Origin: JAZRWQ01 sp045541395 | Lineage (GTDB): Bacteria > Bacillota > Clostridia > Oscillospirales > UMGS1783 | Length of the DNA stretch: 64,000 nt | Assembly: GCA_045541395.1 (NCBI GenBank) | Contig: JAZQIZ010000001.1 | Coordinates: 1-64,000 of the forward strand | Direction: 5' to 3' | In this document: positions 25,922 through 33,951 of the stretch, piece by piece | Layout: each line of letters starts with the position of its first letter | Numbering within the stretch: the stretch's first letter is position 1 | The notes under the pieces: model-generated | Databases searched by the model: none | The model's input: the letters and a program-made list of their open reading frames with translations, nothing else | What the model was told of the DNA's origin: nothing | Program-made: the position numbers and the translations under genes

Positions 25922-26547
25922 TATGCGAAAATCTCCTTAACCTTTTCTATAACTGCTTGGGCAAGCTTTGCGTGGTTCTCTTCATCCATATGCACGGCAT
26001 CTGCCTTACCGGGAGCAGCTACCTGCTGTGCATCAATAAAGTAACATCCGTACTGCATTGCAATGGAATTAAAGAAGAACGGGAACATTCTGCTTTCCTC
26101 ATAGCAGCTTTCGTCAAGTACCCAAAGCGGGCCCATATCCTTTCTCTCGTAACCAATAACTATAGGTGAGATAACAAGAATGGGAACGTTATTCCCTAGT
26201 ATCTCTCTTGTTTTGGCTATCAGCATACCAACACCCTGTGCAGACCCCCCTGCGCGGCCGCAAACGTTGACCTTAAGATCGTTTGTGCCAATGCTTATAA
26301 TAACAAGGTCAAGAGGTGACTGGCTCTTTAAACAGGGCTCCAGATATTTAAGACCGTTTGCGCCGGGAGTTAAAACGTCGTCAAACGCGGAAGTCCTGCC
26401 GTTTAATCCTTCTTCAATTACTGTATATTCGGGGAAGGCTGCCTGTAAGCGCCCTGTCCACCTGATATCCTCAGAATATCTTTCGCCCTTGCCGCCAATA
26501 AAACCCCATGTATTAGAGTCGCCGAAACATAAAATTCTTTTTTTCAT
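25921..26547 (-). CDS. SGNH/GDSL-family hydrolase
   Basis: Protein of 208 residues. Block I 'ILCFGDSNTWG' gives the catalytic Ser11-region nucleophile, block III 'ISIGTNDLK' gives the Asn, and the C-terminal 'DAVHMDEENH' supplies Asp and His. The family includes carbohydrate esterases, arylesterases and lipases; the '...GxNGRTSAFDD' segment is typical of the arylesterase-like subgroup. First gene of a two-gene operon with the SDR. A ribosome binding site AAGGGA precedes the ATG. Confidence 0.86.
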   Translation of the reverse strand: MKKRILCFGDSNTWGFIGGKGERYSEDIRWTGRLQAAFPEYTVIEEGLNGRTSAFDDVLTPGANGLKYLEPCLKSQSPLDLVIISIGTNDLKVNVCGRAGGSAQGVGMLIAKTREILGNNVPILVISPIVIGYERKDMGPLWVLDESCYEESRMFPFFFNSIAMQYGCYFIDAQQVAAPGKADAVHMDEENHAKLAQAVIEKVKEIFA

Positions 26548-26601
26548 ATTTGCCGTCCCTTCCGTAAATTATTGTTTTAAGTATATCACCTATTTTGAAT
26601 A

Positions 26602-26629
26602 TTGACAATATCAAATTTTGTGCTATAAT
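26602..26629 (+). promoter_or_regulatory. Promoter of the csoR-type/P-ATPase operon
   Basis: TTGACA (26602-26607), 16 nt, TATAAT (26624-26629). The start of transcription falls in the metal-repressor operator. Confidence 0.75.
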
Positions 26630-26634
26630 AAAAA

Positions 26635-26653
26635 TATACCCTACGGGGGTATA
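26635..26653 (+). promoter_or_regulatory. CsoR-type operator
   Basis: TATACCC-TACGG-GGGTATA is an inverted repeat of the kind bound by CsoR/RcnR-family repressors (GTATACCC...GGGTATAC). It overlaps the expected transcription start, so binding would block initiation, and metal binding by the repressor would relieve it. Confidence 0.75.
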
Positions 26654-26669
26654 GTATATGGAGGTAATT

Positions 26670-26942
26670 ATGTGTAACGAATACTCTAAAAACATAGAAA
26701 CCCGCTTATCCCGTATAGAGGGTCAAATTAAGGGCATAAAGCAAATGGCTGGTGAGGGCAGGGAGTGTGAGGATATTATAGTTCAGCTTTCCGCTGTAAA
26801 CTCTGCTATTACAAATGTTGCCCGTCTTATTCTTGAACACCATATTGAACACTGTGTTGTAGACGGCATTAAGAATTCTGACGAGGCTAAAACTATCGAG
26901 AATTTAAAAACCGCTGTTTCTGCTTTTTCTAAAATGAAGTGA
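26670..26942 (+). CDS. CsoR/RcnR family metal-sensing repressor
   Basis: All-helical repressor of 90 residues. 'SRIEGQIKGIKQM' is the family N-terminal helix. The metal ligands of CsoR are conserved: Cys in 'GRECEDI' and His-x3-Cys in 'HIEHC'. I chose the ATG at 26670 because the in-frame ATG at 26658 overlaps GGAGGT. It is 7 bases upstream of the P-type ATPase and controls the operon through the operator at 26635-26653. Cys-His-Cys is the Cu(I) pattern, while the ATPase looks zinc-type, so the true inducer is open. Confidence 0.88.
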   Translation: MCNEYSKNIETRLSRIEGQIKGIKQMAGEGRECEDIIVQLSAVNSAITNVARLILEHHIEHCVVDGIKNSDEAKTIENLKTAVSAFSKMK

Positions 26943-26949
26943 GGTAAAT

Positions 26950-28992
26950 ATGTCTGAACATAAAGAAGTCCAAAGCTGCTGCTGTGGTCATGATCATGAC
27001 CATTGCGGCTGTGAGCACCAGCATCATGAACATCACGACCATTGCGGCTGTGAGCACGAGCATCATGAACATCACGACCACTGCGGCTGCGAGCACGAGC
27101 ATCATGAACATCACGACCATTGCGGCTGTCATCACGAGCATCACGAACATACCTGCACTTGCGGCTGTCATCACGAGCATCATGACTATAAAACAATGTG
27201 TTTGCGCATAGGACTCAGTGTTCTCCTTTCTGTTTTAGGTCTGTTTTTAAACGGTTGGGTTTCAGTCGTTTCCTTTGCTGCCGCATATATTATTATAGGT
27301 TGCGATATATTAGCCGGCTCGGTAAAAGATATATTTAAATATCACGTGCTTGGCGAGAACCTGCTTATGACAGTAGCATCCTTAGGTGCTTTTGCTCTCG
27401 GGGAATACATAGAGGCCGTTGCAGTTATGCTTCTTTACCAGATTGGAGAGTTACTGCAAGACAGGGCGGTTGAAAAAAGCCGTAACGCCATAAGTGCTCT
27501 CAGTTCCATAAGAAGCGAGACCGTTAACCTCGAATGTGACGGTATCTTGAAGGTAGTAGACGTTCATTCTGTCAGAACAGGCGATATTTTTATTGTAAAA
27601 GCAGGCGAGCTTATTGCTCTTGACGGCAAAATAATTTCCGGATCATGCGAGGTAGATACAAAAGCCTTAACAGGTGAAAGCCTTCCCGTATTTAAAGAGG
27701 CTGGTGATACGGTTTTAGGCGGATCCACCAACCTGAACGGTCTTATCAGGGTTGAAGCTTCAAGTGAATACTTTGGTTCTACTGTTGCAAAAATATTGCG
27801 TCTTGTGGAGGAATCTGAATCTCGCAAATCTAATGCTGAAAGCTTTATAAGAAAATTTGCCAAGATTTATACACCTGTTGTGTTTTTCGTTGCGGTATTT
27901 GTTGCGTTTGTTCTTCCTTTGATTTTTGGTAGACCCTTTAGTGAGTATATTTACAGTGCTCTCGTATTTCTAACGGTTTCTTGCCCGTGCGCCCTTGTAA
28001 TAAGCGTTCCTCTTACTTATTTTGCAGGTATAGGTGGTGCATCCAAGAAAGGCATTCTTGTAAAGGGCGCAAACTTTATAGATATGCTTGCTAAGGCTGA
28101 TTCCTTTGTTTTTGATAAAACAGGCACCCTTACCGAAGGAGAATTTTCCGTAACCGGCCTTTATCCCGAAGGTGTATCAGAAGAAGAACTTCTAAATATA
28201 ATCTGCTCCGCTGAATCGGGCTCAAATCATCCTGTTGCTCTTGCTGTTTGTAAATACAACGGAAATAAAGAGAATGATATAATTGATATTAAGGAAATAG
28301 CGGGCAGGGGAGTAATTGCAAAAACTCAATATGGTACCGTTATTGTAGGTAATTCAAAACTACTGGAAGATGAAGGAATTGGCTTGAAAACTTGCATTTT
28401 TGAGGGTAGTGTGCTTTATGTTGCGCTTGAAGGAAAATATATAGGCGCTGTTACTGTAAACGTTAAGGTCAAAGATGAGGCCAAGGAAACAATAAATAGG
28501 CTTAAGGTCTTGAATATTCAGAATATTTCAATGCTTACAGGTGATAATGAATTGGCTGCCGCTTCGGTAGCAAAAGAACTTGGTATAATTAATTATAAAG
28601 CGGGCCTGCTTCCTCAGGATAAGGTCAGTGCTTATGAGCACTCCAAGGGAAAAATAACTGTATTTGTAGGTGACGGTATTAACGATGCACCTGTTCTTAA
28701 CGTCGCAGACGTAGGTATTGCAATGGGTGGTATCGGCAGTGACAGCGCAATTGAAGCCGCCGACGTGATAATTATGGACGATAATTTAAACCGAATAGCC
28801 GACGGTATTTCTGTTTGCCGCAAAACAAGGCGGATAGCCTTGCAGAATGTTATACTGGCTCTTGCTGTCAAAACAGCCGTTATGGTCCTCGGCCTCTTTG
28901 GCCTTATGTGGCTCTGGCTTTCAATTATTGCCGATGTTGGCGTTTGTATGGTTGCTGTTCTTAATTCGTTAAGAGCCTTGAAAACTAAATAG
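26950..28992 (+). CDS. P1B-type heavy-metal-exporting ATPase with His-rich N-terminus
   Basis: Protein of 680 residues. The first 77 are a metal-binding tail rich in His and Cys, built of 13-residue repeats (H-C-G-C-E-H-x-H-H-E-H-H-D), instead of the usual ferredoxin-like CxxC domain. The rest is a standard P1B pump: 'CPCALVIS' in helix 6, 'DKTGTLTEG' phosphorylation site, 'SNHPVA', 'MLTGDNE' and 'GDGINDAP'. Helix 8 has 'DVGVCMVAVLNSLR', the zinc/cadmium/lead (ZntA/CadA) subgroup pattern. It exports metal ions at the cost of ATP. Co-transcribed with the CsoR-type repressor. Confidence 0.92.
   Translation: MSEHKEVQSCCCGHDHDHCGCEHQHHEHHDHCGCEHEHHEHHDHCGCEHEHHEHHDHCGCHHEHHEHTCTCGCHHEHHDYKTMCLRIGLSVLLSVLGLFLNGWVSVVSFAAAYIIIGCDILAGSVKDIFKYHVLGENLLMTVASLGAFALGEYIEAVAVMLLYQIGELLQDRAVEKSRNAISALSSIRSETVNLECDGILKVVDVHSVRTGDIFIVKAGELIALDGKIISGSCEVDTKALTGESLPVFKEAGDTVLGGSTNLNGLIRVEASSEYFGSTVAKILRLVEESESRKSNAESFIRKFAKIYTPVVFFVAVFVAFVLPLIFGRPFSEYIYSALVFLTVSCPCALVISVPLTYFAGIGGASKKGILVKGANFIDMLAKADSFVFDKTGTLTEGEFSVTGLYPEGVSEEELLNIICSAESGSNHPVALAVCKYNGNKENDIIDIKEIAGRGVIAKTQYGTVIVGNSKLLEDEGIGLKTCIFEGSVLYVALEGKYIGAVTVNVKVKDEAKETINRLKVLNIQNISMLTGDNELAAASVAKELGIINYKAGLLPQDKVSAYEHSKGKITVFVGDGINDAPVLNVADVGIAMGGIGSDSAIEAADVIIMDDNLNRIADGISVCRKTRRIALQNVILALAVKTAVMVLGLFGLMWLWLSIIADVGVCMVAVLNSLRALKTK
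27001..27153 (+). repeat. Tandem 39-bp coding repeat (His-rich)
   Basis: Four units of 39 bp, the last one diverged, encode the His/Cys repeats in the ATPase tail. A further diverged half-unit follows to about 27186. Neighbouring units are nearly identical at the DNA level, so the number can change by slippage while keeping the frame (13 codons). Confidence 0.85.
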
Positions 28993-29003
28993 TCACATCC
29001 TTT

Positions 29004-29049
29004 GGGAGGGTATTCGCTTTTAATTGCGTTTATCCTCCTATTTTTTTTG
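29004..29049 (+). terminator. Terminator after the metal ATPase
   Basis: An imperfect 14-bp stem (29004-29017 with 29026-29039) around TTTTAATT, followed by A and eight T. Confidence 0.75.
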
Positions 29050-29079
29050 CTATATTAATGAAATTTTTTATCTAAAAAC

Positions 29080-29108
29080 TTGCTTTTTTCAAAAAAAATT
29101 GTTATTAT
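29080..29108 (+). promoter_or_regulatory. Promoter of gdhA
   Basis: TTGCTT (29080-29085), 17 nt, TATTAT (29103-29108), about 37 nt before the start. Confidence 0.55.
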
Positions 29109-29145
29109 ATAGTGTAAGTTATTAATTTAGTAAGGAGGCTTACTT

Positions 29146-30501
29146 ATGGCTATTACAAATGAGTATTTGAAAAAGGTTTATGCAGACGTTGTTAAGAGAG
29201 ATCCTGATCAGGCTGAGTTTCATCAGACTGTAAAGGAAGTGTTCGAATCTATCGAACCTGTTATTGAAAAACGCCCTGATATCGTTAAGGCCGGCATCGT
29301 TGAACGTATGGTTGAGCCCGAACGTACTATCGTTTTCCGTGTTCCTTGGGTTGATGATAACGGCGTTGTTCAGGTAAACAGAGGCTTCAGAGTTCAGTTT
29401 AACTCTGCTATCGGTCCTTATAAGGGCGGTCTTCGTTTCCATCCCTCCGTTAACCTCTCTATTATGAAGTTCTTAGGCTTTGAACAGACTTTCAAGAACT
29501 CTCTTACAACCCTTCCTATGGGCGGTGCTAAGGGCGGTTCCGACTTTGATCCCAAAGGCAAGTCCGATAACGAAGTTACGCGCTTCTGCCAGAGCTTTAT
29601 GACTGAGTTACATAAGCACATCGGCGCTAATACCGACGTTCCTGCCGGTGATATCGGCGTAGGTGCCCGTGAGATCGGCTATCTCTTCGGCCAGTATAAG
29701 CGTCTTCAGAATTCCTTCGAAGGTATTCTTACCGGTAAGGGCCTTTCTTACGGCGGCTCTCTTATCCGTCCTGAAGCTACAGGCTATGGCGCTGTTTATT
29801 ACACCGTAGAAATGTTAAAGACTCTCGGCGAAGAGATCAAGGGTAAGACTTTTGCTATCTCCGGCTTCGGTAACGTTGCTTGGGGTACTGTTAAGAAGCT
29901 TACCGAGCTCGGCGGCAAGGTTGTAACCATCTCCGGTCCCGACGGCTATATTTATGATGAAGACGGTGTTTGCACCGAAGAAAAGATCAACTTTATGCTC
30001 GAAATGCGTGCTTCCTGCCGCGATAAGGTTCAGGATTATGCTGATAAGTTCGGCGTTCCCTTCTTCCCCGGTCAGAAGCCCTGGGGCGTTAAGGCTGACG
30101 TTATTATGCCTTGCGCTACTCAGAACGAAGTTGGTATGGCTGAAGCTGAAAAGATCGTTGCTAACGGCGTTAAGTATTACGTTGAAGTTTCCAATATGCC
30201 TACCACCAACGAAGCTATTGCTTACTTAAAGGAAAACGGCGTTGTTGTTGCTCCTTCCAAGGCTGTTAACGCAGGCGGCGTTGCTACCTCCGGCCTCGAA
30301 ATGTCACAGAACTCTATGAGATATTCCTGGACTGCCGAAGAAGTTGATGCTAAGCTCCATCAGATCATGAAGAACATCTATGAAGCTTCTTACAATGCAG
30401 CAAAGACTTATGGTCAGGAAGGCGATCTTGTTGCAGGCGCTAACATCGCAGGCTTTATAAAGGTTGCAGATGCTATGCTGGCTCACGGTATTGCATATTA
30501 A
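29146..30501 (+). CDS. gdhA: Glutamate dehydrogenase
   Basis: Protein of 451 residues of the hexameric small-subunit GDH family. Dimerisation domain ('GFRVQFNSAIGPYKGGLRFHPSVNLSIMKFLGFEQTFKNSLTTLPMGGAKGGSDFDPKGKSD') with the catalytic Lys residues in 'KGGLRF' and 'GGAKGG', then a Rossmann domain ('ISGFGNVAWG'). It interconverts 2-oxoglutarate + ammonium and glutamate; the length and 'GPDGYIYDEDG' region fit the NADP-dependent biosynthetic type. Codon use is heavily biased (TCC, AAC, ATC), so it should be abundant. AAGGAGG precedes the ATG. Confidence 0.96.
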   Translation: MAITNEYLKKVYADVVKRDPDQAEFHQTVKEVFESIEPVIEKRPDIVKAGIVERMVEPERTIVFRVPWVDDNGVVQVNRGFRVQFNSAIGPYKGGLRFHPSVNLSIMKFLGFEQTFKNSLTTLPMGGAKGGSDFDPKGKSDNEVTRFCQSFMTELHKHIGANTDVPAGDIGVGAREIGYLFGQYKRLQNSFEGILTGKGLSYGGSLIRPEATGYGAVYYTVEMLKTLGEEIKGKTFAISGFGNVAWGTVKKLTELGGKVVTISGPDGYIYDEDGVCTEEKINFMLEMRASCRDKVQDYADKFGVPFFPGQKPWGVKADVIMPCATQNEVGMAEAEKIVANGVKYYVEVSNMPTTNEAIAYLKENGVVVAPSKAVNAGGVATSGLEMSQNSMRYSWTAEEVDAKLHQIMKNIYEASYNAAKTYGQEGDLVAGANIAGFIKVADAMLAHGIAY

Positions 30502-30528
30502 TTATTAGTTTTATACATTTTGGTAATT

Positions 30529-30578
30529 AGTGTCGCTTATATTTATATAGGAAGATAATATGAGCGACACTTTTTTTA
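30529..30578 (+). terminator. Terminator of gdhA
   Basis: Two 15-nt arms (30529-30543 and 30557-30571) pair with one G-U, followed by T7. The right arm fortuitously contains an ATG with a purine-rich stretch before it. Confidence 0.85.
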
Positions 30579-30870
30579 TTCATAAATACTGTATATTTAT
30601 TCATCAATATAGCGATAATGCAAATTTTACTGCAACTTTGCCTATAAAATGGCAGAATTGCACTTTAATGCTTGTGGTCAGTGTTTACTAAATAATCAAG
30701 GCTTACGGTATACCAAACAGACGTTTTGGTTATATTTTCGCAAGAATAAGCAGAAAATAGCAAAAATTAAATAAATAATTTTATTATTTAGGTTAAATTG
30801 AACAAATTATATCAATAAAGGCGATTATTTTCTATGTATTTTTGTATAAAAATCATAAAAATTGATTTTG
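30579..30870. other. AT-rich intergenic region, no gene seen
   Basis: Between the gdhA terminator and the next promoter I find no reading frame with a ribosome binding site and no RNA gene I recognise. The only structure is a short hairpin, ACCAAA...TTTGGT, near 30718-30736. Confidence 0.55.
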
Positions 30871-30874
30871 TATG

Positions 30875-30903
30875 TTGACATTTTGCGCCGTAAGGATTAT
30901 AAT
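30875..30903 (+). promoter_or_regulatory. Strong promoter of the ABC transporter operon
   Basis: Consensus TTGACA (30875-30880), 17 nt, consensus TATAAT (30898-30903). It fits the strongly expressed binding protein 150 nt downstream. Confidence 0.85.
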
Positions 30904-30909
30904 TAACAC

Positions 30910-31052
30910 GTAATTCACAGGGTAACCGTTCTTTCACAAGAGAATATGTATGTGTTTTAATTTTCGGGCTTCCTACTTACCTCGAATTTTAAAACTGCTT
31001 TCTCGAAATCTCGGTTACTAAATAGAACTGATATTAACAGGAGGAAATTACA
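30910..31052 (+). promoter_or_regulatory. Possibly structured 5' leader of the ABC transporter mRNA
   Basis: The leader is about 143 nt long. GTAACCG (30922-30928) and CGGTTAC (31012-31018) are exact complements that could close a domain of about 97 nt. Inside are a small hairpin (TTCTT...GAGAA near 30929-30944) and a stem of TTCGGG with CTCGAA (about 30963-30986). The arrangement is like a multi-stem regulatory leader, but I cannot assign it to a known riboswitch class and no terminator is evident within it. Confidence 0.35.
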
Positions 31053-32129
31053 ATGAAAAAGGCATTAGCTATTTTACTTGCTCTCCTTATGGTTCTCGCA
31101 GTTGTTGCTGGTTGCGGCGCTAAGGAAGAACCCAAGGATGAACCCGCTACTGATGAACCCGCTGGCGAAGATGAACCCGCTGGTGAAGATGATGCAGCTG
31201 CTGGCAAGCAGATCGCTGTTTGCATGGGCTCTATCAACCATCCCGTACACAGAATCGTTCAGATGGGCTTCGTTCTGAAGGCTGAAGAACTCGGTATGGA
31301 AGGCGTTATTTCCGGTCTTGATGAAGGTTCCATCCAGGAACTTATCGCTAAGTGGGAATCCGCAGTTACCAACGGCGCTGAAGGCGTTCTCGTTTGGACT
31401 GGCGACGACTCTTGCTACGATATGATGAAGGGCATGAAGGAAATGGGCGTTTATACTACCGTTCCTCACTTCGTTCATAACTATGAAGACACCAAGGACT
31501 TCATCGACAAGAACATCTCCTGCCTCGCAGCTACTTATGGTGCTGAAGCAGCTCAGTTCGTAGTTGATAAGCTTACTGAAAAGGGCATCACTGAAGGTAC
31601 TATCGGTATCACCCAGAATGGTCCTAACGTAACTGAAAACGCAGCTAACGACGGCTTCCGTTCCAAGATGGCTGAAATCGCTCCTAACTTCAAGCTCGCT
31701 GACACCGTTATGGAAGGTCCCGAAATTACTGAAGCTACCAACAAGGTTACTTCCGTTATCCAGGCTAACGAAGCTGATATCGTAGCTGGTTTTGGTACTA
31801 CCGGTGGTTCTCCCCAGTCTTGGGCAGCTGCTATGGAAAACACCAAGAAGACCGACCTCGTAGTTGTAGGTATGGACTATACTGAACTTAACGTTAACCT
31901 CGTTAAGGACGGCAAGATCTCTGCAGTAGTTTGCCAGCCCCTGTTCCCCGAAGCTCAGGATTGCGCTCAGGCTCTCTATGATCTGTTCAATGGCGAAGTA
32001 TTCAACGGTTCCGCTGATACTTGGTTCACCGAACTCCCCGCTCCTCTCGCTTATGTTGGCGGCGAAGGCGTTAACGACATCAATTCTTATCAGGCTATCA
32101 TCGATCAGGTTGCTGAATACTTCGCATAA
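31053..32129 (+). CDS. Sugar/nucleoside ABC transporter substrate-binding lipoprotein
   Basis: Protein of 358 residues. Signal peptide with lipobox V-A-G-C (Cys21), an acidic linker with repeated 'DEPAGE' (about 25-49), then a periplasmic-binding-protein type I fold ('IAVCMGSINHPVHRIVQMGFVLKAEELG', '...NGAEGVLVWTGDDSC', '...IGITQNGPNVTENAANDGFRSKM', '...ADIVAGFGTTGGSP'). It belongs with the RbsB-like sugar-binding proteins; the ligand is not known. Very biased codons suggest one of the most abundant proteins of the cell. AGGAGG precedes the ATG. First gene of a four-gene transporter operon. Confidence 0.92.
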   Translation: MKKALAILLALLMVLAVVAGCGAKEEPKDEPATDEPAGEDEPAGEDDAAAGKQIAVCMGSINHPVHRIVQMGFVLKAEELGMEGVISGLDEGSIQELIAKWESAVTNGAEGVLVWTGDDSCYDMMKGMKEMGVYTTVPHFVHNYEDTKDFIDKNISCLAATYGAEAAQFVVDKLTEKGITEGTIGITQNGPNVTENAANDGFRSKMAEIAPNFKLADTVMEGPEITEATNKVTSVIQANEADIVAGFGTTGGSPQSWAAAMENTKKTDLVVVGMDYTELNVNLVKDGKISAVVCQPLFPEAQDCAQALYDLFNGEVFNGSADTWFTELPAPLAYVGGEGVNDINSYQAIIDQVAEYFA

Positions 32130-32209
32130 TCGTAGTATTTAACTACTTGTTTGGTTGATTGTCACAATTAAATATTCGAAGTAATTCGAATTATTGAGTA
32201 AGTAGAAAC

Positions 32210-32280
32210 AACAGGGTCTTATGTTGTAGGCGCTTAGCCTCAAATGAGGCCCTGTTCGTTTATAAAAAACGGTTTTTTAT
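32210..32280 (+). terminator. Double hairpin between binding protein and ATPase genes
   Basis: AACAGGGTC (32210-32218) pairs with GGCCCTGTT (32248-32256) and encloses AGGC...GCCT. A second small hairpin (CGTTT / AAACG, 32257-32271) is followed by a G and T6. It looks like a partial terminator or a 3'-end protector, which would keep the binding protein in excess over the membrane parts. Confidence 0.65.
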
Positions 32281-32387
32281 TATTTAGGGTCTATTACATT
32301 TAATTCTATTATTAATTTGCAAACTATGTCCATATTAAGGAATTAGAATATATATTAAAAATACTTAAAAGGATGTGATTAAGCATT

Positions 32388-33938
32388 ATGGGAGAGTATG
32401 CACTGGAAGTCAACAATATCACTAAGGTGTTCCCCGGCGTTATAGCTAACGATAACGTTAGCCTCAACGTTAAAAAGGGCGAGATCATGGGCCTTATCGG
32501 CGAAAACGGTGCCGGTAAATCCACGATATTGAAGATTATCAATGGTATCTATCCCGCAGGCAGCTATGAGGGTGAAATTAAGGTTAACGGCGAAGTTGTT
32601 CAGCCCAAATCCCCCCAGGATGCCGCTAAGTTAGGTATCGGTTTCGTTGCCCAGGAAGTAAGCGTTTTCAAGTTTCAGTCTGTTGCTGAAAACATTTACA
32701 TGGGTGACCTCACTCTTGGCAAGAAGAGCATTTGGGTAAGCCAGGCAGCCCTCAGAAAGAGAGCAAAAGAGCTTATCGATGATCTTCAGCTTGACATTGA
32801 TATTAACATGGATACCAGAAGAATGTCTATCGGTCAGCAGCAGATGCTGATGATCTGTAAGGCTCTTTCCTGCAATCCTAAGGTTCTTATCCTTGACGAG
32901 CCTACCACTTCTCTTTCCGAACGTGACGTTCAGAATCTTTTCCGCGTTGTTCGTCGTCTTAGAGACAACGGTACTGCTATTATCTTCGTAACTCATAAGA
33001 TGGCAGAAATTATGGAACTTACCGACAGAGTTACCGTTCTTCGTGACGGTAAGAGAATCACTGAATTCTCCAGAGAAGATTATGATCAGGACAAGATCAT
33101 TGCTGCTATGATCGGTCGTGAAGTTACCAACCTCTATCCTAAGCGTGAAGGTATTGTATTCGGTGAAGAAGTTCTTTCTGTTCAGAACCTTACCGTTGAC
33201 CATCCCTACCTCTTAGGCAGAAACCTCGTTGAAGATATTTCCTTCAGCGTAAGAGCAGGCGAAGTTTTAGGTTTCGCAGGCCTCGTAGGTGCCGGCAGAA
33301 CCGAAACTCTTTCTGCTATTTACGGTATGTATAAGATTAAGTCCGGTAAGATCTTTATTAACGGTAAAGAAACCAAGATCAAGAATCCTACCGACGCTAA
33401 TAAAAAGGGTATCTCCATGGTTACTGAAGACAGAAAGAAATATGGTCTTCTTTTCTCCTGGAATATTCTCAGAAATATCACCATTACCAACCTTAATGCG
33501 CTCCGCATAGGTAAAACTCCCTTTATCAATGAAAAGAAGGAAGCAGAACGTGCTGAATACTATTTCAAGACAATGAGAGTTAAGGCTCCTAAGATGCGCG
33601 TACTCGTTGGTACTTTGTCCGGTGGTAACCAGCAGAAGGTTGTTATTGCTCGTTCCTTCAATACCGAACCTAAGATCCTTATCCTTGACGAACCTACCAA
33701 GGGTATCGACGTTGGTTCCAAGAACGAAATTTATCAGCTTATTAATGAGTTTGCTGCTCAGGGTATTGCTGTAGTTATGATTTCTTCCGAACTCCCCGAA
33801 CTTCTGAACATGTGCGATAGATTCGTAGTTATGGCAGAAGGCAGAATCGTTGGTGAGCTTTCCAAGGAAGAAGCTAATGAAGTCAGCGTAATGAAGCTTG
33901 CTACTACTACCACCAAAAAAGTAGCAGCAGCTGAATAA
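32388..33938 (+). CDS. CUT2-type sugar ABC transporter ATP-binding protein
   Basis: Protein of 516 residues with two fused ATPase domains, as in RbsA/MglA. The first has Walker A 'GENGAGKST', signature 'MSIGQQQML' and Walker B 'VLILDEPT'. The second has a degenerate Walker A ('GLVGAGRTE'), signature 'LSGGNQQKV' and 'ILILDEPTKGIDVG'. This is the usual CUT2 asymmetry. It drives uptake with the two permeases that follow. The spacing of AAAAGG to the ATG is long (about 12 nt), so it may be translated less than its neighbours. Confidence 0.95.
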   Translation: MGEYALEVNNITKVFPGVIANDNVSLNVKKGEIMGLIGENGAGKSTILKIINGIYPAGSYEGEIKVNGEVVQPKSPQDAAKLGIGFVAQEVSVFKFQSVAENIYMGDLTLGKKSIWVSQAALRKRAKELIDDLQLDIDINMDTRRMSIGQQQMLMICKALSCNPKVLILDEPTTSLSERDVQNLFRVVRRLRDNGTAIIFVTHKMAEIMELTDRVTVLRDGKRITEFSREDYDQDKIIAAMIGREVTNLYPKREGIVFGEEVLSVQNLTVDHPYLLGRNLVEDISFSVRAGEVLGFAGLVGAGRTETLSAIYGMYKIKSGKIFINGKETKIKNPTDANKKGISMVTEDRKKYGLLFSWNILRNITITNLNALRIGKTPFINEKKEAERAEYYFKTMRVKAPKMRVLVGTLSGGNQQKVVIARSFNTEPKILILDEPTKGIDVGSKNEIYQLINEFAAQGIAVVMISSELPELLNMCDRFVVMAEGRIVGELSKEEANEVSVMKLATTTTKKVAAAE

Positions 33939-33951
33939 GGAGGTAAATTAA

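Noticed and set aside
27001..27186. Regular 39-bp repeats considered as a CRISPR array
   Set aside because: The units are contiguous without unique spacers and are in frame within the P-ATPase gene.
26783..27196. A minus-strand frame with 'HDARDDSRNGRDVHDA' repeats opposite the metal ATPase
   Set aside because: It is the shadow of the His-rich tandem repeats on the other strand; there is no start signal.
30560..30691. A 43-codon frame after gdhA with a purine-rich stretch before its ATG
   Set aside because: Its first codons lie in the right arm and T-run of the gdhA terminator, which explains the sequence; composition is not protein-like.
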